Source of the DNA: Phlebopus portentosus
Taxonomy: Eukaryota > Basidiomycota > Agaricomycetes > Boletales > Boletinellaceae
DNA length: 64,000 nucleotides
Direction: 5' to 3'
Assembly (NCBI GenBank): GCA_037892935.1
Contig: JAYXKI010000021.1
Location: 1 to 64,000, forward strand
Shown here: positions 11,188-22,589 of the stretch, one piece after another
Layout: every line of letters starts with the position of its first letter
Numbering within the stretch: position 1 is the stretch's first letter
Notes under the pieces: model-generated
The model's database searches: none
What the model saw: the letters and a program-made list of their open reading frames with translations, nothing else
What the model was told of the DNA's origin: nothing
Translations under genes and position numbers: made by a program

Positions 11188-11640
11188 CACAGCAGGCAAA
11201 GGTCGGTTTCGGCAGGGCCGCGATAACGAGCGAAAGTAGAAACGAAATTAATAATTGCGTCAATGATTGCGGCAGGGTTGTGACTTATTGATGCAACGTG
11301 CCTGTCGGCTTTGTTGAGACAATAAATTGCGTAATTGATTGCAAAAGGGGTTTCGACCTATCTGAGATTACAAATTGCAACATGTTTGCCACGGAAAGGG
11401 AAATTTGAAGTTGCGTCACGGTGGCAATTTATTAAGTCACTCGCGATTTCCCCCTTTGTGAGATTTCAAATGTCACACTTGACGCGATTTGTAATTTCGC
11501 CACCGGGTGGGCGATCAGTGGGCGATCAGCGGGTCATTCCGCGGGCGATCACCGCATCCAGTGGGCGATCAGCGGTCCGTTCAGTGGGTGATCAGCAGGC
11601 GATCACCACATTCAGTGGGCGATCTGCGGGCGATGGGACG
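11188..11640 (+). repeat. Inner element left terminal inverted repeat
   Basis: About 450 bp, nearly identical to the complement of 14,245-14,710. The inner third is an array of GTGGGCGATCAGCGGGCGATC-like units. Its outer 100 bp also resembles 11,084-11,187, the end of the outer element. Confidence 0.85.
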
Positions 11641-11735
11641 CATCAATTTCTTGTCTTCTTGCCACCGTCATCCTCCATCCTGTCTTCCTTCACCGTCCCT
11701 GCTTACTTTAACGACTCGTAACATTAGGCAACTGC
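11640..11735 (+). pseudogene. HSP70 micro-fragment inside the inner element
   Basis: The plus strand reads [11 protein letters not shown] at about 11,690-11,722, followed by a stop. This is the Hsp70 ATPase-domain motif [12 protein letters not shown]. About 35 nt from 11,697 match the HSP70 pseudogene at 27,130-27,095 almost base for base. SMC1 sequence begins directly after it. The same junction is present in the outer element, so the fusion predates the duplication. Confidence 0.65.
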
Positions 11736-13983
11736 ACGACCTTAACAGATCAAGGCCATGAAGTAAAGCAGATGAGAACCTAGTGGTCGAGATCACACGC
11801 ATAGAATCATCCCTGACTCTAGTAAAAGATGACTTGGTATGCTTAACGTTGGCTCCTTTGTCAGGGTACTGAGGGGTGACCTCCAATTCCCCAGGCTGCT
11901 TTGACCTCAAGTCTTAAAGGCAAGCAGGATGAGCTGCGACACATCAAGAGCGAAATGAAAAAGAAGACGCCGGAATTGAAGTAGGTTCGCGCCTTGTGAC
12001 ACAATGCCATTTTGAAAGTATTGAAACAGAATTTACAGGCCAAAGCGAATCACGCTGCTCTGGTCGAAAGGATAGAAGCTTTGTCCACAGTCGTCAACAA
12101 AGCGGAGGATGAAATATTCGCACGATTCTGCGCACAAATTGGCGTGGAAAACATTCGGGAATACGAATCGCGGCAGCTGAAAGCCGCGAGTGAGGAGGCT
12201 GCGGCTCGTAGGCGTTTCGAGACACAAACTGCACGTCTTACCCATCAGTAAGTTTCCTTTTTTTTATAGTTTGCCGTGAAGATCGGACGTACTGAGTGAC
12301 GCCCTCAGGTCGCAATTCGAGGAACAGCAACTGGCAACGCTGCAAGAGCGCCTTGCAATGCTTGACACCGCTATAAATGCCGAGCGCGCAGCTATTAAGA
12401 AGCATGAAGCCGAAAAGCAAGCAGTCCAGGAAGAAATTGATCAGCTTCAGGAGTCTATCCTCGAGCTTCAAGAGGAGCTCAAGGAACTCAACGAGGTTTT
12501 AGAGACTAAGACGAAGGAACTTGATACCGTCAAGAAGAACACCGCTAGAGCGTCAAAAGTCCTTGACCATGCTCTAAAGGAAATTGCTTCGAAGGTTGGA
12601 ATAAGCATGCGTTCCCTATAACATCATCTAATCATATGGATCTAGAATGACGAGATTGAAAAACTTGCTCTGGAGAGATCGTCTATCTCTCGAAAGTGTC
12701 GGTTGGAAGAGATTAAACTTCGTCTCGGATCAGGCAGCTTAAAGAACGTTCCAATTGAAGAGGTGAGTTTTGGCTCGATTTCCCGTCGTACAATCAGTTC
12801 TCATTGCTTTCTGTCACTCACTTCGATGCAGAATCTTCGAGAAGAGGTGACAATGGACATTGATGACGAAGACGGTACACAGAGGCCTCGACGCGTCCCT
12901 GATTACGGTATTGAGGTGGAGTTTGACTTACTGGACGACGAGGAGCGAGAAGTATGTACAGTCAAGTCCTTTTCATGTATGAACAATGTCCGACGAAAGT
13001 CGTTCAGGATGGATCAGCAGAGATGGGATCAACGTACGATTCGTCTATCACCAAGCTTAATACAGAGATCGAGCGCATGGCACCGAACATGAAGGCAATG
13101 GAGAGGTCAGGTAAATCTAGTTCTTAATTAAGGACATTCACGAACGTCCGGATGTAGACTGGACGATGTTCAAACCAAGCTGCTGGACACGGAGAAAGCG
13201 GCTGAGAAAGTCCGCAAAGAGTCGAAACGCGCTCGGGACGAATTTAATGATATAAGAAAGCGAAGGTAAATATTGTAACGTGGTGAAGCTCAATCTTGTT
13301 TATAATGACTTGTCTTCTGCAGATGCGATCTTTTCAACAAAGCTTTCACTCATATTTCGGAGCGCATTGATCAAATCTACAAAGACCTTACGAAAGGGAA
13401 GGCTGCGCCAATGGGCGGTGTTGCTTATCTGAGCCTGGAAGACAACGAGGTTAGTCGATGAATTTTGTATCAGAAGAAGTTATTTGCTAAGCTTTGCACG
13501 CAGGAACCGTTTGCTGCTGGCATTAAGTACCATGCGATGCCTCCGATGAAGCGATTTAGAGATATGGAGCAGCTCTCGGGAGGAGAGAAGACTGTCGCTG
13601 CTCTCGCATTGCTTTTCGCTATTCACAGGTATCCCTTTCTTCATTGTTCTCACGAACTTTTCCTTACACTCTTTTCACCCGTCACTCTAGTTATCAACCA
13701 GTCCCTTTCTTCGTTCTTGATGAGGTTGATGCAGCACTCGACAATACGAATGTCGCCAAGATCGCTAATTACATCCGTTCCCGGGCGTCTGGCGAGTTCC
13801 AGTTTATAGTCATTAGTTTGAAGAATTCCCTGTACGAACGAGGCAACTCGTTGGTAGGTATCTACCGTGATCAGGAAGTGAACAGTTCCAGCTCCTTAAC
13901 ATTAGACGTAAGTGACTTTTTATCATACCACTCGCAAAATTAATGGGGAATTTCTCTTTCAGCTCACACAATATGATGACTGA
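11736..13983 (+). pseudogene. SMC1: Cohesin SMC1 3'-half, copy 1
   Basis: Exons cover the second coiled coil and the C-terminal ATPase head of SMC1, the cohesin subunit that entraps DNA. They include a DLNRSRP segment near 11,740 and FARFCAQIGVENIREYESRQ (about 12,120-12,180). A long coiled coil follows (about 12,360-12,600), then IEKLALERSS, the ABC signature LSGGEK (13,573-13,590) and the Walker B/D-loop [15 protein letters not shown] (about 13,705-13,750). The gene ends with LTQYDD and a stop at 13,981-13,983. Introns of about 50-60 nt are retained, so capture was from DNA, not cDNA. Stops near 11,980-12,000 break the coiled-coil frame. The hinge and N-terminal head are absent. Codons after 12,012 remain largely intact. 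Confidence 0.9.
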
Positions 13984-14244
13984 TTGCCGTGAACTCTGCT
14001 GAATCACCGCACACTCTATTTATTCTATCAACCCTTGCTGTCATAATCATAAATGTAATAACAATATGTAGCTTGTACGAATTCCACAACATAAAATGGG
14101 CATACGGAGTAAATGTGATGATCAATGCAATGCGAACGTGAACAGCAAATAGAAGAGAAGACAGCATAGAACAAAGGAAACAACTAGCACTAAAATTACC
14201 AGCAATGAAAGAAGTTGAGATGAGATTATATGTAATAAATTTCT

Positions 14245-14710
14245 TTCCGCCCGTTCATCGCCCGCCACATTGATCGCCCAGTGATCACCCGCAGATCACC
14301 TGCAGATCGCCCACTGAATGTCCCGCTGATCGCCCACTGAATGCAGTGAACGGCCCGCTGATCACCCGCTGATCGCCCACTGATCGCCCACCCGGTGGCG
14401 AAATTACAAATCGCGTCAAGTGTGACATTTGAAATCTCACAAAGGGGGAAATCGCGAGTGACTTAATAAATTGCCACCGTGACGCAACTTCAAATTTCCC
14501 TTTCTGTGGCAAACATGTTGCAATTTGTAATCTCAGATAGGTCGAAACCCCTTTTGCAATCAATTATGCAATTTATTGTCTCAACAAAGCCGACAGGCAC
14601 GTTGCATTAATAAGTCACGACCCTGCCGCAATCATTGGCGCAATTATTAATTTCGTTTCTACTTTCGCTCGTTATCGCGGCCCTGCCGAAACCGACCTTT
14701 GCCTGCTGTG
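14245..14710 (-). repeat. Inner element right terminal inverted repeat
   Basis: Inverted partner of 11,188-11,640, ending CCTGCTGTG at 14,710. Confidence 0.85.
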
Positions 14711-15070
14711 TATGGCAACGTGCCTCTCGACTTTGTTGAGACAATAAATTGCGTAACCAGTTGCGAAAGGGGTTTCGACCCATCTGAGATTACAAATAGT
14801 AACGTGTTTGCCACAGAAAGGGAAATTTGAAATCTCGGCAAGGTCGCGATTTATTATGTCACACACGATTTCCCTCTTTGTGAGATTTCAAATGTCACAA
14901 CTGACGCAATTAGTAATTTTGCTACCAGTTGCACTCGGGTGAGCGATCAGTGGCTGCTCAGCGGGCCGTTCAGCGGGCGATCACTGCATTTGGTGGGTGA
15001 TCTGCGGGCGATCTGTGCAGTGGGCTGTTCAGTGGGCGATCAGTGTGAGTGAGCGGGCGATGGGTGGGAT
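14711..15070 (+). repeat. Outer element left terminal inverted repeat, inner portion
   Basis: Continuation of the 11,084-11,187 TIR after the nested insertion. It matches the complement of 17,590-17,944, including the GCGATCAGTG-type subterminal units. Confidence 0.85.
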
Positions 15071-15074
15071 GCGT

Positions 15075-15155
15075 CAACTTCTTGTCTTCTTACCACCATC
15101 ATCCTCCACCCTGTCTTCTTTCATTGTCCCTGCTTACTTTAATGGTCCGCAACAT
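15075..15155 (+). pseudogene. HSP70 micro-fragment inside the outer element
   Basis: Same junction as at 11,640-11,735 but more decayed: SFIVPAYFNGP, then SMC1 sequence. It shows that both elements descend from one capture event. Confidence 0.55.
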
Positions 15156-17330
15156 TAAGCAACTGCGCGACCTGAACAAATCAAGGCCACGAAGTACAGC
15201 AGATGAGAATCTAGTGGCCGAGATCACACGCATAGAATCGTCCCTGACTCTAGCGAAAGATGACTTGGTATGCTTAAGTCGGCTCTTTTGTCAGGGTACT
15301 AAGGAGTGACTATTTATATCACAGGCTGCTTTAACCTCAAGTCTTAAAGGCAAGCAGGATGAGCTGCAACACATCAAGAGCGAAATGAAAAAGTAGACGC
15401 CAGAATTGAAGCAGGTTCGCGCCTTGTGACACAATGCCATTTTGGAGGTATTGAAACAGAATTTACAGGCCAAAGCGAATCACGCTGCTCTGGTCGAAAG
15501 GATAGAAGTTCTGTCAGCAGTCGTCAACGAAGAGGAGAATGGAATATTCGCACGATTCTGTGCACAAATCGGCGTGGAAAACATTCGGGAATACGAATTG
15601 CGGCAGCTGAAAGCCGCGAGCAAGGAGGCCGCAGCCCGTAGGCGTTTCGATACACAAATTGCACGTCTTACCCATCAGTAAGTTCCTTTTTTTTACAGTT
15701 CGCCGTGAAGATCAGACGCATTGAGCAACGCCCCCAGATCACAATTCGAGGAATAGCAACTGGCAACGCTGCAGGAGCACCTTGCAATGCTTGACACCGC
15801 TATAAATACCGAGCGTGCAGCTATTAAGAAGCATGAAGCCGAAAAGCAAGCAGACCAGGAAGAAATTGATCAACTTCAAGGGTCTATCCTCGAGCTTCAA
15901 GAGGAGCTCAAGGAACTCAACGAGGTTTTAGAGACTAAGACGAAGGAACTTGATGCTGTCAAGAAGAACACCGCTAGAGCGTCAAAAGTCCTTGACCATG
16001 CCCTAAAGGAAATTGAATAAGCATCCGTTTCCTATAACATCATCTAATCATGTGGATATAGAATGATGAGATTGAAAAACTTGCTCTGGAAAGATTGTCC
16101 ATCTATCGAAGGTGTCGGTTGGAAGGGATCAAACTTCCTCTCAGATCATGCAGCTTAAAGAACGTTCCGATTGAAGAGGTGAGCTTTAGCTCGATTTCCC
16201 ATCGTACAATCAGTTCTCACTGCTTTATGTCACTCACTTCAATGCAGAATCTTCGAGAAGAGGTGGCAATGGACATTGACGACGAAGACGGTACACAGAG
16301 GCCTCGACGTGTCCCTGATTACGGTATTGAGGTCGAGTTTGACTTACTGGACGACGAGAAGCGAGAAGTCAGTACTGTCAAGTCCTTTTCGTGTATGAAC
16401 AGTGACACTGACGGAAATCGTTCAGGATGGATCAGCAGAGATGGGATCAACGTATGATTCGTCCATCACCAAGCTTAATACAGAGATTGAGCGCATGGCA
16501 CCGAACATGAAGGTGATGGAGAGGTCAGATAAATCTGGTTCTTTATTAAGAACATTCATTAACATCCGGATGTAGACTGGACGATGTTCAAACCAAGCTG
16601 CTGGACACGGAGAAAGAGGCTGAGAAAGCCCGCAAAGAATCGAAACGCGCTCGAGACGAATTTAACGAAATGAGAAAGCGAAGGTAAATATTGTGACGTG
16701 GCGAAGCTTAATCTTGCTTATGATGACCTGATTCTGCAGATGCGATCTTTTCAACAAAGCTTTCACTCATATTTCGGAGTGCATTGACCAGATCTACAAA
16801 GACCTTACGAAAGGGAAGGCTGCGCCAATGGGTAGTGTTGCGTATCTGAGCCTGGAAGACAGTGGGGTTAGTCGATAAGTTTTGTATCAGAAAGAGATAT
16901 TTGCTAAGCTTTTCATGCAGGAATCATTTGCTGCTGGCATCAAATACCATACGAAGCCTACGATGAAGCGATTTAGAGATATGGAGCAGCTCCCGGGAGG
17001 AGAGAAGACCGTCGCTGCTCTCGCATTGCTTTTCGCTATTCACAGGTATATCTTTCTTTGTTCTTGATGAGGTTGATGCAGCACTCGCCAATATGAATGT
17101 CGCCAAGGTCGCTAATTACATCCGTTCTCGAGCGTCTGGCGAGTTCCAGTTTGTGGTCATTAGCTTGAAGAATTCTCTGTGCGGAGGAGGTAACTCATTG
17201 GTAGGTATCTACCGTGATCAGGAGGTGAATAACTCTAGCTCCTTAACATTAGACGTAAGTGACTTTCTATCGTACCACTCGCAAAACTAACAAAGAGTTT
17301 CTCTCTCAGCTCATGCAATATGAAGATTGA
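15156..17330 (+). pseudogene. SMC1: Cohesin SMC1 3'-half, copy 2
   Basis: Near-identical to copy 1 in exon-intron order. The first exon keeps DLNKSRPRSTADENLVAEIT (about 15,170-15,230). FARFCAQIGVENIREYELRQ and the long coiled coil (15,787-16,017) follow. The ABC signature has changed from LSGGEK to LPGGEK (16,990-17,007), a substitution expected to disable ATP sandwiching. The intron before the Walker B exon is mostly deleted, leaving only a short remnant between LFAIH and [11 protein letters not shown] (about 17,045-17,085). Two stops occur near 15,394 and 15,428. It ends LMQYED plus stop at 17,330. This copy is more damaged than copy 1. Confidence 0.88.
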
Positions 17331-17589
17331 TTGCCACGAACTCAGCTGTATCACCACGCACTCTATTTATTATATCAACCCTCACTGTCATAATCATAAA
17401 TGTAATAACAATATGTAGCTTGTACGAATTCCACAACATAAAATGGGCATACGGAGTGAATGTGATGATCAATGCAATGCGAACGCGAACGGCAAATAGA
17501 AGAGAAGACAGCGAAGGGCAAAGGAAATACCTAGCACAAAAATGACCGTCGATGAAAGAAGTTGAGATGAGATTATATATAATAAAATT

Positions 17590-18046
17590 CTTTCCACTCA
17601 TTGCCCGCTCACTCACACTGATCACCCACTGAACAGCCCATGGATCGCCCACAGATCACCCACCAAATGCAGTGATTGCCCGCTGAACGGCCTGCTGAGC
17701 AGCCACTGATCGCTCACCTGAGTGCAACCAGTAGCGAAATTACTAATTACGTCAGTTGTGACATTTGAAATCTCACAAAGAGGGAAATTGTGTGTGACAT
17801 AACAAATCGTGACCTTGCCGAGATTTCAAATTTCCCTTTCTGTGACAAACACATTGCTATTTGTAATCTCAGATGGGTTGAAACCCCTTTCGCAACTGGT
17901 TACACAATTTATTGTCTTAACAAAGTCGAGAGGCACATTGCCATAATAAGTCACAACCCTGACACAATCATTGATGCAATTATTAATTTCATTCCTACTT
18001 TCAACCGTTATTGCAGCACTGCCAAAACTAGTTTTTGCCTGCTGTA
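17590..18046 (-). repeat. Outer element right terminal inverted repeat
   Basis: About 457 bp, inverted relative to 11,084-11,187 plus 14,711-15,070. It is uninterrupted, so it shows the pre-insertion sequence of the nested site. Confidence 0.85.
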
Positions 18047-18049
18047 TGT

Positions 18050-19535
18050 AGTTTGTGATTTGCGTGCGTTCATTCCCACACTCTCAGTTAGCCTCATGAA
18101 ATGTTGGAGATTGAATGCACTTTATACCAGTTTCTTTAACCTCTATCCCTGCATTGCACAACTTGATATCAACAAAAGAAACTTGTAAAATAGTATATCT
18201 ATATTCATTCCTATATGGCTGCAGATTTATTTTTTCAAACAACTTGAATTTAGAATTTATATAGCTGATTTAAAAGATTACAGTGTGCATATCTTAGGAT
18301 TGAGTACAAAACTTGAAATTATAAATCCAGAGAATGAATCATTTGCATCCAAAACCCTTGCTACTGCAACAAGAATGATAAATTTTTGTGCTGTTGTGGA
18401 GTAGATATCTGCCATCTCAGATGGCAGAAGACTAGCTTTTCATGGCACTGAGTGTAAAAACAAAGCTTATTATTCAAAAAAGTAATTCTTTTCTGAAGAT
18501 TATATCAGAATGGACTCAAACAGATTCAAATTCCTATAAAAACAAGCCTAGAGTTTCATTGAGAGAGCATGCACAAGATTGTAGTTGAGAGTGAAGTAGT
18601 GTACATTATTCCTAAGTGACTTTCTATATATGGGCACATTTTTGATCTCTGGCTGCAAGTCATATGCAGATGTTAACTATAAGGTCTTGCAACATTGGTG
18701 GTGCCATCGCATGCATTCCTACAAGCCATGCCATGTCATGCCAGTGATTAACGTAGGCTTGAGTCACTTTGAATCCTTTTTAACTGGCTGTCAAGTCACC
18801 CACATCACATAAAATATAGTAGGAAAGTGTTAAGTATATGTAATCTTACTTGTATGAACTTGTTATCTGCTTTTTGAAAATTTCTATAGAAAATCGGTCA
18901 AAATATAACAAAATCTTGTTGGCAATGACCAATAAAAATAGTTTTTAATACAATTGAAGAAATCATGTAAAAATACATATTGTGCACTTTATACAGAAGA
19001 AATTTGTAAATGTGGAAGGCCTGAAGCTTAAGAACTTAAAAAGAGTCTGGGAATGCTCTGTTTCAATATATCTCCCTCAAATGGGCACCAATACCACTGA
19101 CTTCTCTACAAAGACATCATTTCTGTCACAGGAAGTCTTCAGACCCATTTGCATGTAATCAACTTTTGGTGTTGAGGATAACTAGTACTGCAATATGCAT
19201 ACTGAAGAGATGTTAGATATATGCTATAAAGAATGAAGAAGCACTCAACAAACAATAATAATTCAAGACAGAAAAACTTCATTAAATACATATAGTATGA
19301 TAATATACAGCCACGCACAACTATTATACATGACTATTTGCTTTAAATTTCTTTTATTGTGGTAAATTGAGAAGTGACACAGTGAGATCGGCGTGAGTTA
19401 TCCAAAAAAGCAACAATTTGAGCTCCGCCTTTGCCAGTCCCCACACGCACACACACAAGTTCTCGGTCGAGTCCCATGCACTGGCCGTAGTCGCTCAAGT
19501 GTCCCTGTTTCTTTGTTACCCTCAACATCTATGAC
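18050..19535. other. AT-rich non-coding stretch
   Basis: Low GC, no open frame with a motif. A 10-bp stem with a 1-base loop (TCTGCCATCT/AGATGGCAGA) lies near 18,408-18,428. It is probably old repeat sequence of unknown class. Confidence 0.45.
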
Positions 19536-19539
19536 ATCA

Positions 19540-19925
19540 CTTTGTTCAAATACAAGCACGTGAGCCTACGAAAACCCGCAGATCAAGCAACCCAAACGAA
19601 AACTACTGGCACGGACATCGATTCCGAGTCTTCGCTAGTCGACATCATTCCCAGCGTACCTGTCCAGATCATCGACTATGATCGAGTTCGTCCCATGACT
19701 CGGTCTCTCGGCAACAAACGTCCACATTCGCATCCGGAGCGTTATTCAATTGCAATCCTCTTTCTCCGACACTCTTACCAGCGAACCAGATCCTGACAAT
19801 CGACCCACCCTACCTAAGCGAGATGACAGCGATTACAGATGCCCATTATGCCTTGACCAGGACGCGGACGGATACCTGAACTGAGCAGTGTCAGGTGTGA
19901 TCATGTTTTCTTTACGCCGTGCGTA
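19540..19925 (+). pseudogene. RING-finger gene fragment
   Basis: A frame from 19,542 gives a serine/proline-rich N-terminal segment. It then changes frame to LPKRDDSDYRCPLCLDQDAD (about 19,815-19,870) and, after a further 1-nt shift, to SSVRCDHVFFTPC (about 19,885-19,925). The order CxxC, then C-x-H-x2-(C)-x2-C, is the first half of a RING domain (E3 ubiquitin ligase type). One zinc ligand has become phenylalanine. The second half of the domain is missing. It lies directly upstream of the HIR1 fragment on the same strand, so both may belong to one captured block. Confidence 0.5.
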
Positions 19926-20049
19926 TTTTTTTTAATATTTTCATCTGTCGTTCGCTGACAAAGATAAAGCACCTTCGACGTATTTTCCTCAGTTTCTGGC
20001 TTGTATTTTATCGTTGTTGGTGCCATTGCTCTCAAGCAGGTGCGATTAG

Positions 20050-21640
20050 ATAAAGTTCATAAAGCTATCCTGGGTGATGCATCAAGGCTCGTGTCCGTAC
20101 GCACAAGCAACCAGTGTGTGTTCTAATATTTTGTGCAGACAGCTATCGATATTCTCGGTCCACGTCTACCCAGACGGCTCCCGCATAGCTACATGCGGAC
20201 TCGACGCGAAGATCTACATATGGATCACGAAACCTCTTCTCAACGAGGCAGCCGATGCAGTGAACAGGCCGCCTAAGTCGCTCTGTACGCTCACAGTGCA
20301 CACTGGCCCCGTTCTTGCTGTCCATTGGGCATACTCAGAGCGCTGGCTTTCAAGTCGCAGCGACGACGAGATTATCATGATCCGGGATCTCGACCCGTCC
20401 GTGGGATATTTTTTTCTGCTTTCGCATTAGAACGAATTCCGCGCTCATGGATGGTGCCAGAACAGGTTCTAGAAAGGTTTGGAGCTCGGACGGAGTCAAC
20501 GCTGAAGGATGGAAGCCTCCCAAGCGTCTCCCAGGCCATGAAAGTGGTATGAATTATAATCATGCTCAACATTATTTTCATTGCCTTTATCGATTTATTA
20601 GATGTAACAGATCTCGCTTGGGCTCCTGAGGACCGTTTCCTTGCCTCGACTGGTCTTTATTCTTAAATCATGATCTGGTGCGGTTACAACTTGGAACAAC
20701 TCACCAAACTCGACATGCACCAGGGTTTCGTAAAGGATGTGTGCCGGGACCCTGTGGGCGAATTCCTCCCTAGCCAGTCTGACGACCGCACTGTGCACAT
20801 GTAGAGGATCACTAACTAGTGTCTGGAGGCGACAGTCACAGAACCTCTTTAACGTTCGCCCGGTGGCACGTCCTTCCGTCGGCTGAGGTGCGTCTACATT
20901 TATCATATTCTCAATTTCCAGCTCATAGGATTTGCTTCAGCTGGTCCCGATGGTGCGCACATAAAAGCGTCGAACGCAACAAACAACAATGGATACGGGT
21001 TCACTGCAGCCGTCAGCTCTCACAATACACGGACGCCCGACATTAGTCTTGTCGGTCATGAGAATACTGTCGAGGTCGCTTGCTACAACCCGCACATCTT
21101 CCTGCGCGATCCGCAGATGCCGGTCGTAACATCCAACGTATGCGGCGTCGTCGCTCTGGGCTCAGACGGCCGCTCCATCAACTTCTGGCGGACGAGAAGC
21201 ACGCGACCGATCAGTGTTGCAAAGGAGGTCTTTGGGAGACGGATTATGGACCTTAGCTGGTATGCAGACGGTAGTTGTATGGTGTTGAGCGATAGCACCC
21301 TGACTACGCTAGCATTCGAACTTGAGGCTCAGCGCCAGTATCTCAGCAAACTTGGCTTCTCCATTTGCCAAATAGCTACTTGCATTCTGCTGCTGAGCCG
21401 ACGCTGTCTGTCATTGGTAAACGGACACGCAATGAGACGAGCCGTACCTACCTGACGCCTCCATTTGTGCAACAGCAACATAGATCCGGTCGTGCAGGAT
21501 CTTCGCGACCGTGTGAACAAGTCACCTAGTTCGTCGCCCGGCGCGTTCCCAAGATTTGTGATCGTGATCGCGGGCAACGACGCGTGAAGCCTACAGTTGC
21601 AGGTTCACTTGGAACCGCAGCAAGTGTCCATTTGGCGTCG
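20050..21640 (+). pseudogene. HIR1: HIR1/HIRA histone chaperone, N-terminal WD40 part
   Basis: Successive short exons match the seven-bladed WD40 propeller of HIRA/HIR1, the H3-H4 chaperone for replication-independent nucleosome assembly. They include KLSWVMHQ (about 20,065), IFSVHVYPDGSRIATCGLDA (about 20,150-20,210), RPPKSLCTLTVHTGPVLAVH (about 20,267-20,325) and the GWKPPKRLPGHES block (about 20,510-20,545). LTKLDMHQGFVKDVCRDPVG (20,700-20,760), TPDISLVGHENTVEVACYNP (about 21,030-21,090) and PVVTSNVCGVVALGSDGRSI (21,120-21,180) follow. A basic motif RRVKPTVAGSLG lies near 21,580. The start codon position reads ATA, and several exons need frame changes. The C-terminal HIRA domain is absent. 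This is a decayed, 3'-truncated gene. Confidence 0.85.
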
Positions 21641-21749
21641 ATCTCTTCAGCATCAATTTCTATTCCCACACAGCTACCTCTGCCATTGCTGCCTGTGCAT
21701 TGTTTTGTGATGTTTTTCATAGCTATATAATATAAAGTGATCTTGGAAC

Positions 21750-22060
21750 TGATATGCATGGGTCATTGCAAGTGTATATACTTGTGCAAAGTAAAAGCCT
21801 AAAATGAAGGTATTGAATGCGGTCAAATCTCTCTCTGAATCCTCTTGTAATTTCCCAAATCCCTTCAAACTGCGAACCGGTCATAATGAATCTAGTTGTA
21901 ATGGAAGATCCCTGGAAACTTCTGAATTCTGTCAAATTACAGTGGAACTACATGTAATTCAATGTATTCTGGCCTTCCATTTTTTTCTGATGGCTGCACA
22001 GCCGCAGGCAGTCAACTGAGCGCACTGTTGATTGCATGTGACTGTGACTATCCCACATGA
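21750..22060. repeat. Hairpin-forming repeat, copy 1
   Basis: A degenerate palindrome centred near 22,022 (arms GCAGTCAACTG and CTGTTGATTGC) with flanks like CTGCACAGCC / CATGTGACTGTG. The same arrangement, with a perfect palindrome, is at 34,345-34,420. I read both as ends or centres of one repeat family. Confidence 0.4.
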
Positions 22061-22229
22061 TCCTCAGTCGGAAATACAGTCGGATATAAAGTGTTCCACA
22101 CCCGAATTTGGAAGATGGATTGCATGTCTTTTCTTGGGAAACAACTTGAATCAAGGGCATCTCCCGTCTTTGCCGACATGAGCAAGTTGGCGAAGTTGTA
22201 TCCAATCCTTATAAAGCATGAAAATAGTA

Positions 22230-22242
22230 GGGGGGGGGGGGG
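22230..22242. repeat. G13 homopolymer
   Basis: Thirteen consecutive G residues. Confidence 0.9.
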
Positions 22243-22485
22243 TGAATACTTTTTGTACCCACGTAATAGTATGTACTTAATTTAGTAGATAGATTTGGAA
22301 CGTTGGCAAGGATTTCTAGGTCTAGCTCGAGAACATTGCGTCTGCGTCTTCAGGCTCACTTTGTTGTGAGTGTTTGTGATTAACACGCGAGATATGAGCA
22401 CGCTCAATGTTTACAGTATATAGCGCCAGTCTTCTCTATGTATTGGCATTGCGTGATTGGGTTGTTTTAGCCACCTGAAGCACCT

Positions 22486-22585
22486 CAGAACGCAAAATAA
22501 ATCATCTCTCAAAGAATACTCGCCCGTTCTGCGTGGTCATAGTGTTAAAATCATGCTTTGATCATATTTCAGCTTGAATAAGAGT
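22486..22585. repeat. CCTCAAAACACAAAATAAATC repeat family, copy 1
   Basis: Shares a diverged block (CTCARAACRCAAAATAAATCAT, then TCTCACCC-like and GCATGATCTAAGTT-like sequence) with 29,326-29,430 and 42,545-42,625. It is an unclassified dispersed repeat. Confidence 0.5.
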
Positions 22586-22589
22586 AAAT

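Larger units (their letters stand above)
11188..14710. mobile_element. Inner EnSpm/CACTA-like element carrying SMC1 copy 1
   Basis: The ends are CACAGCAGGCAAAGGTCGG at 11,188 and the exact complement ending at 14,710. TAT occurs on both sides (11,185-11,187 and 14,711-14,713). Removing the element and one TAT restores the outer element's TIR, whose uninterrupted version is visible at its right end near 17,940. The insertion point is therefore exact. Long inverted repeats (11,188 to about 11,640 and about 14,245-14,710) enclose an HSP70 scrap and the 3' half of SMC1 on the plus strand. Confidence 0.85.
11084..18046. mobile_element. Outer EnSpm/CACTA-like element carrying an SMC1 fragment, split by a nested copy
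   Basis: The left end reads CACAGCGGGCAAAAACC at 11,084. The right end is its complement ending at 18,046, with the terminal base mutated. TGT flanks both sides (11,081-11,083 and 18,047-18,049), a 3-bp target duplication. CACxx ends plus a 3-bp duplication and repeat-rich subterminal zones (GGGCGATCAG-type units) fit EnSpm/CACTA. The inverted repeats are unusually long (about 460 bp). No transposase is present. After removing the nested 3,523-bp element and its 3-bp duplication, the outer element is about 3.4 kb and holds SMC1 copy 2. The class assignment is inference from ends and TSD length. Confidence 0.75.

Noticed and set aside
11507..11640. Tandem GGGCGATCAG-like units as a CRISPR or satellite array
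   Set aside because: Units are irregular, have no unique spacers and sit symmetrically in both TIRs, so they are subterminal repeats of the element.
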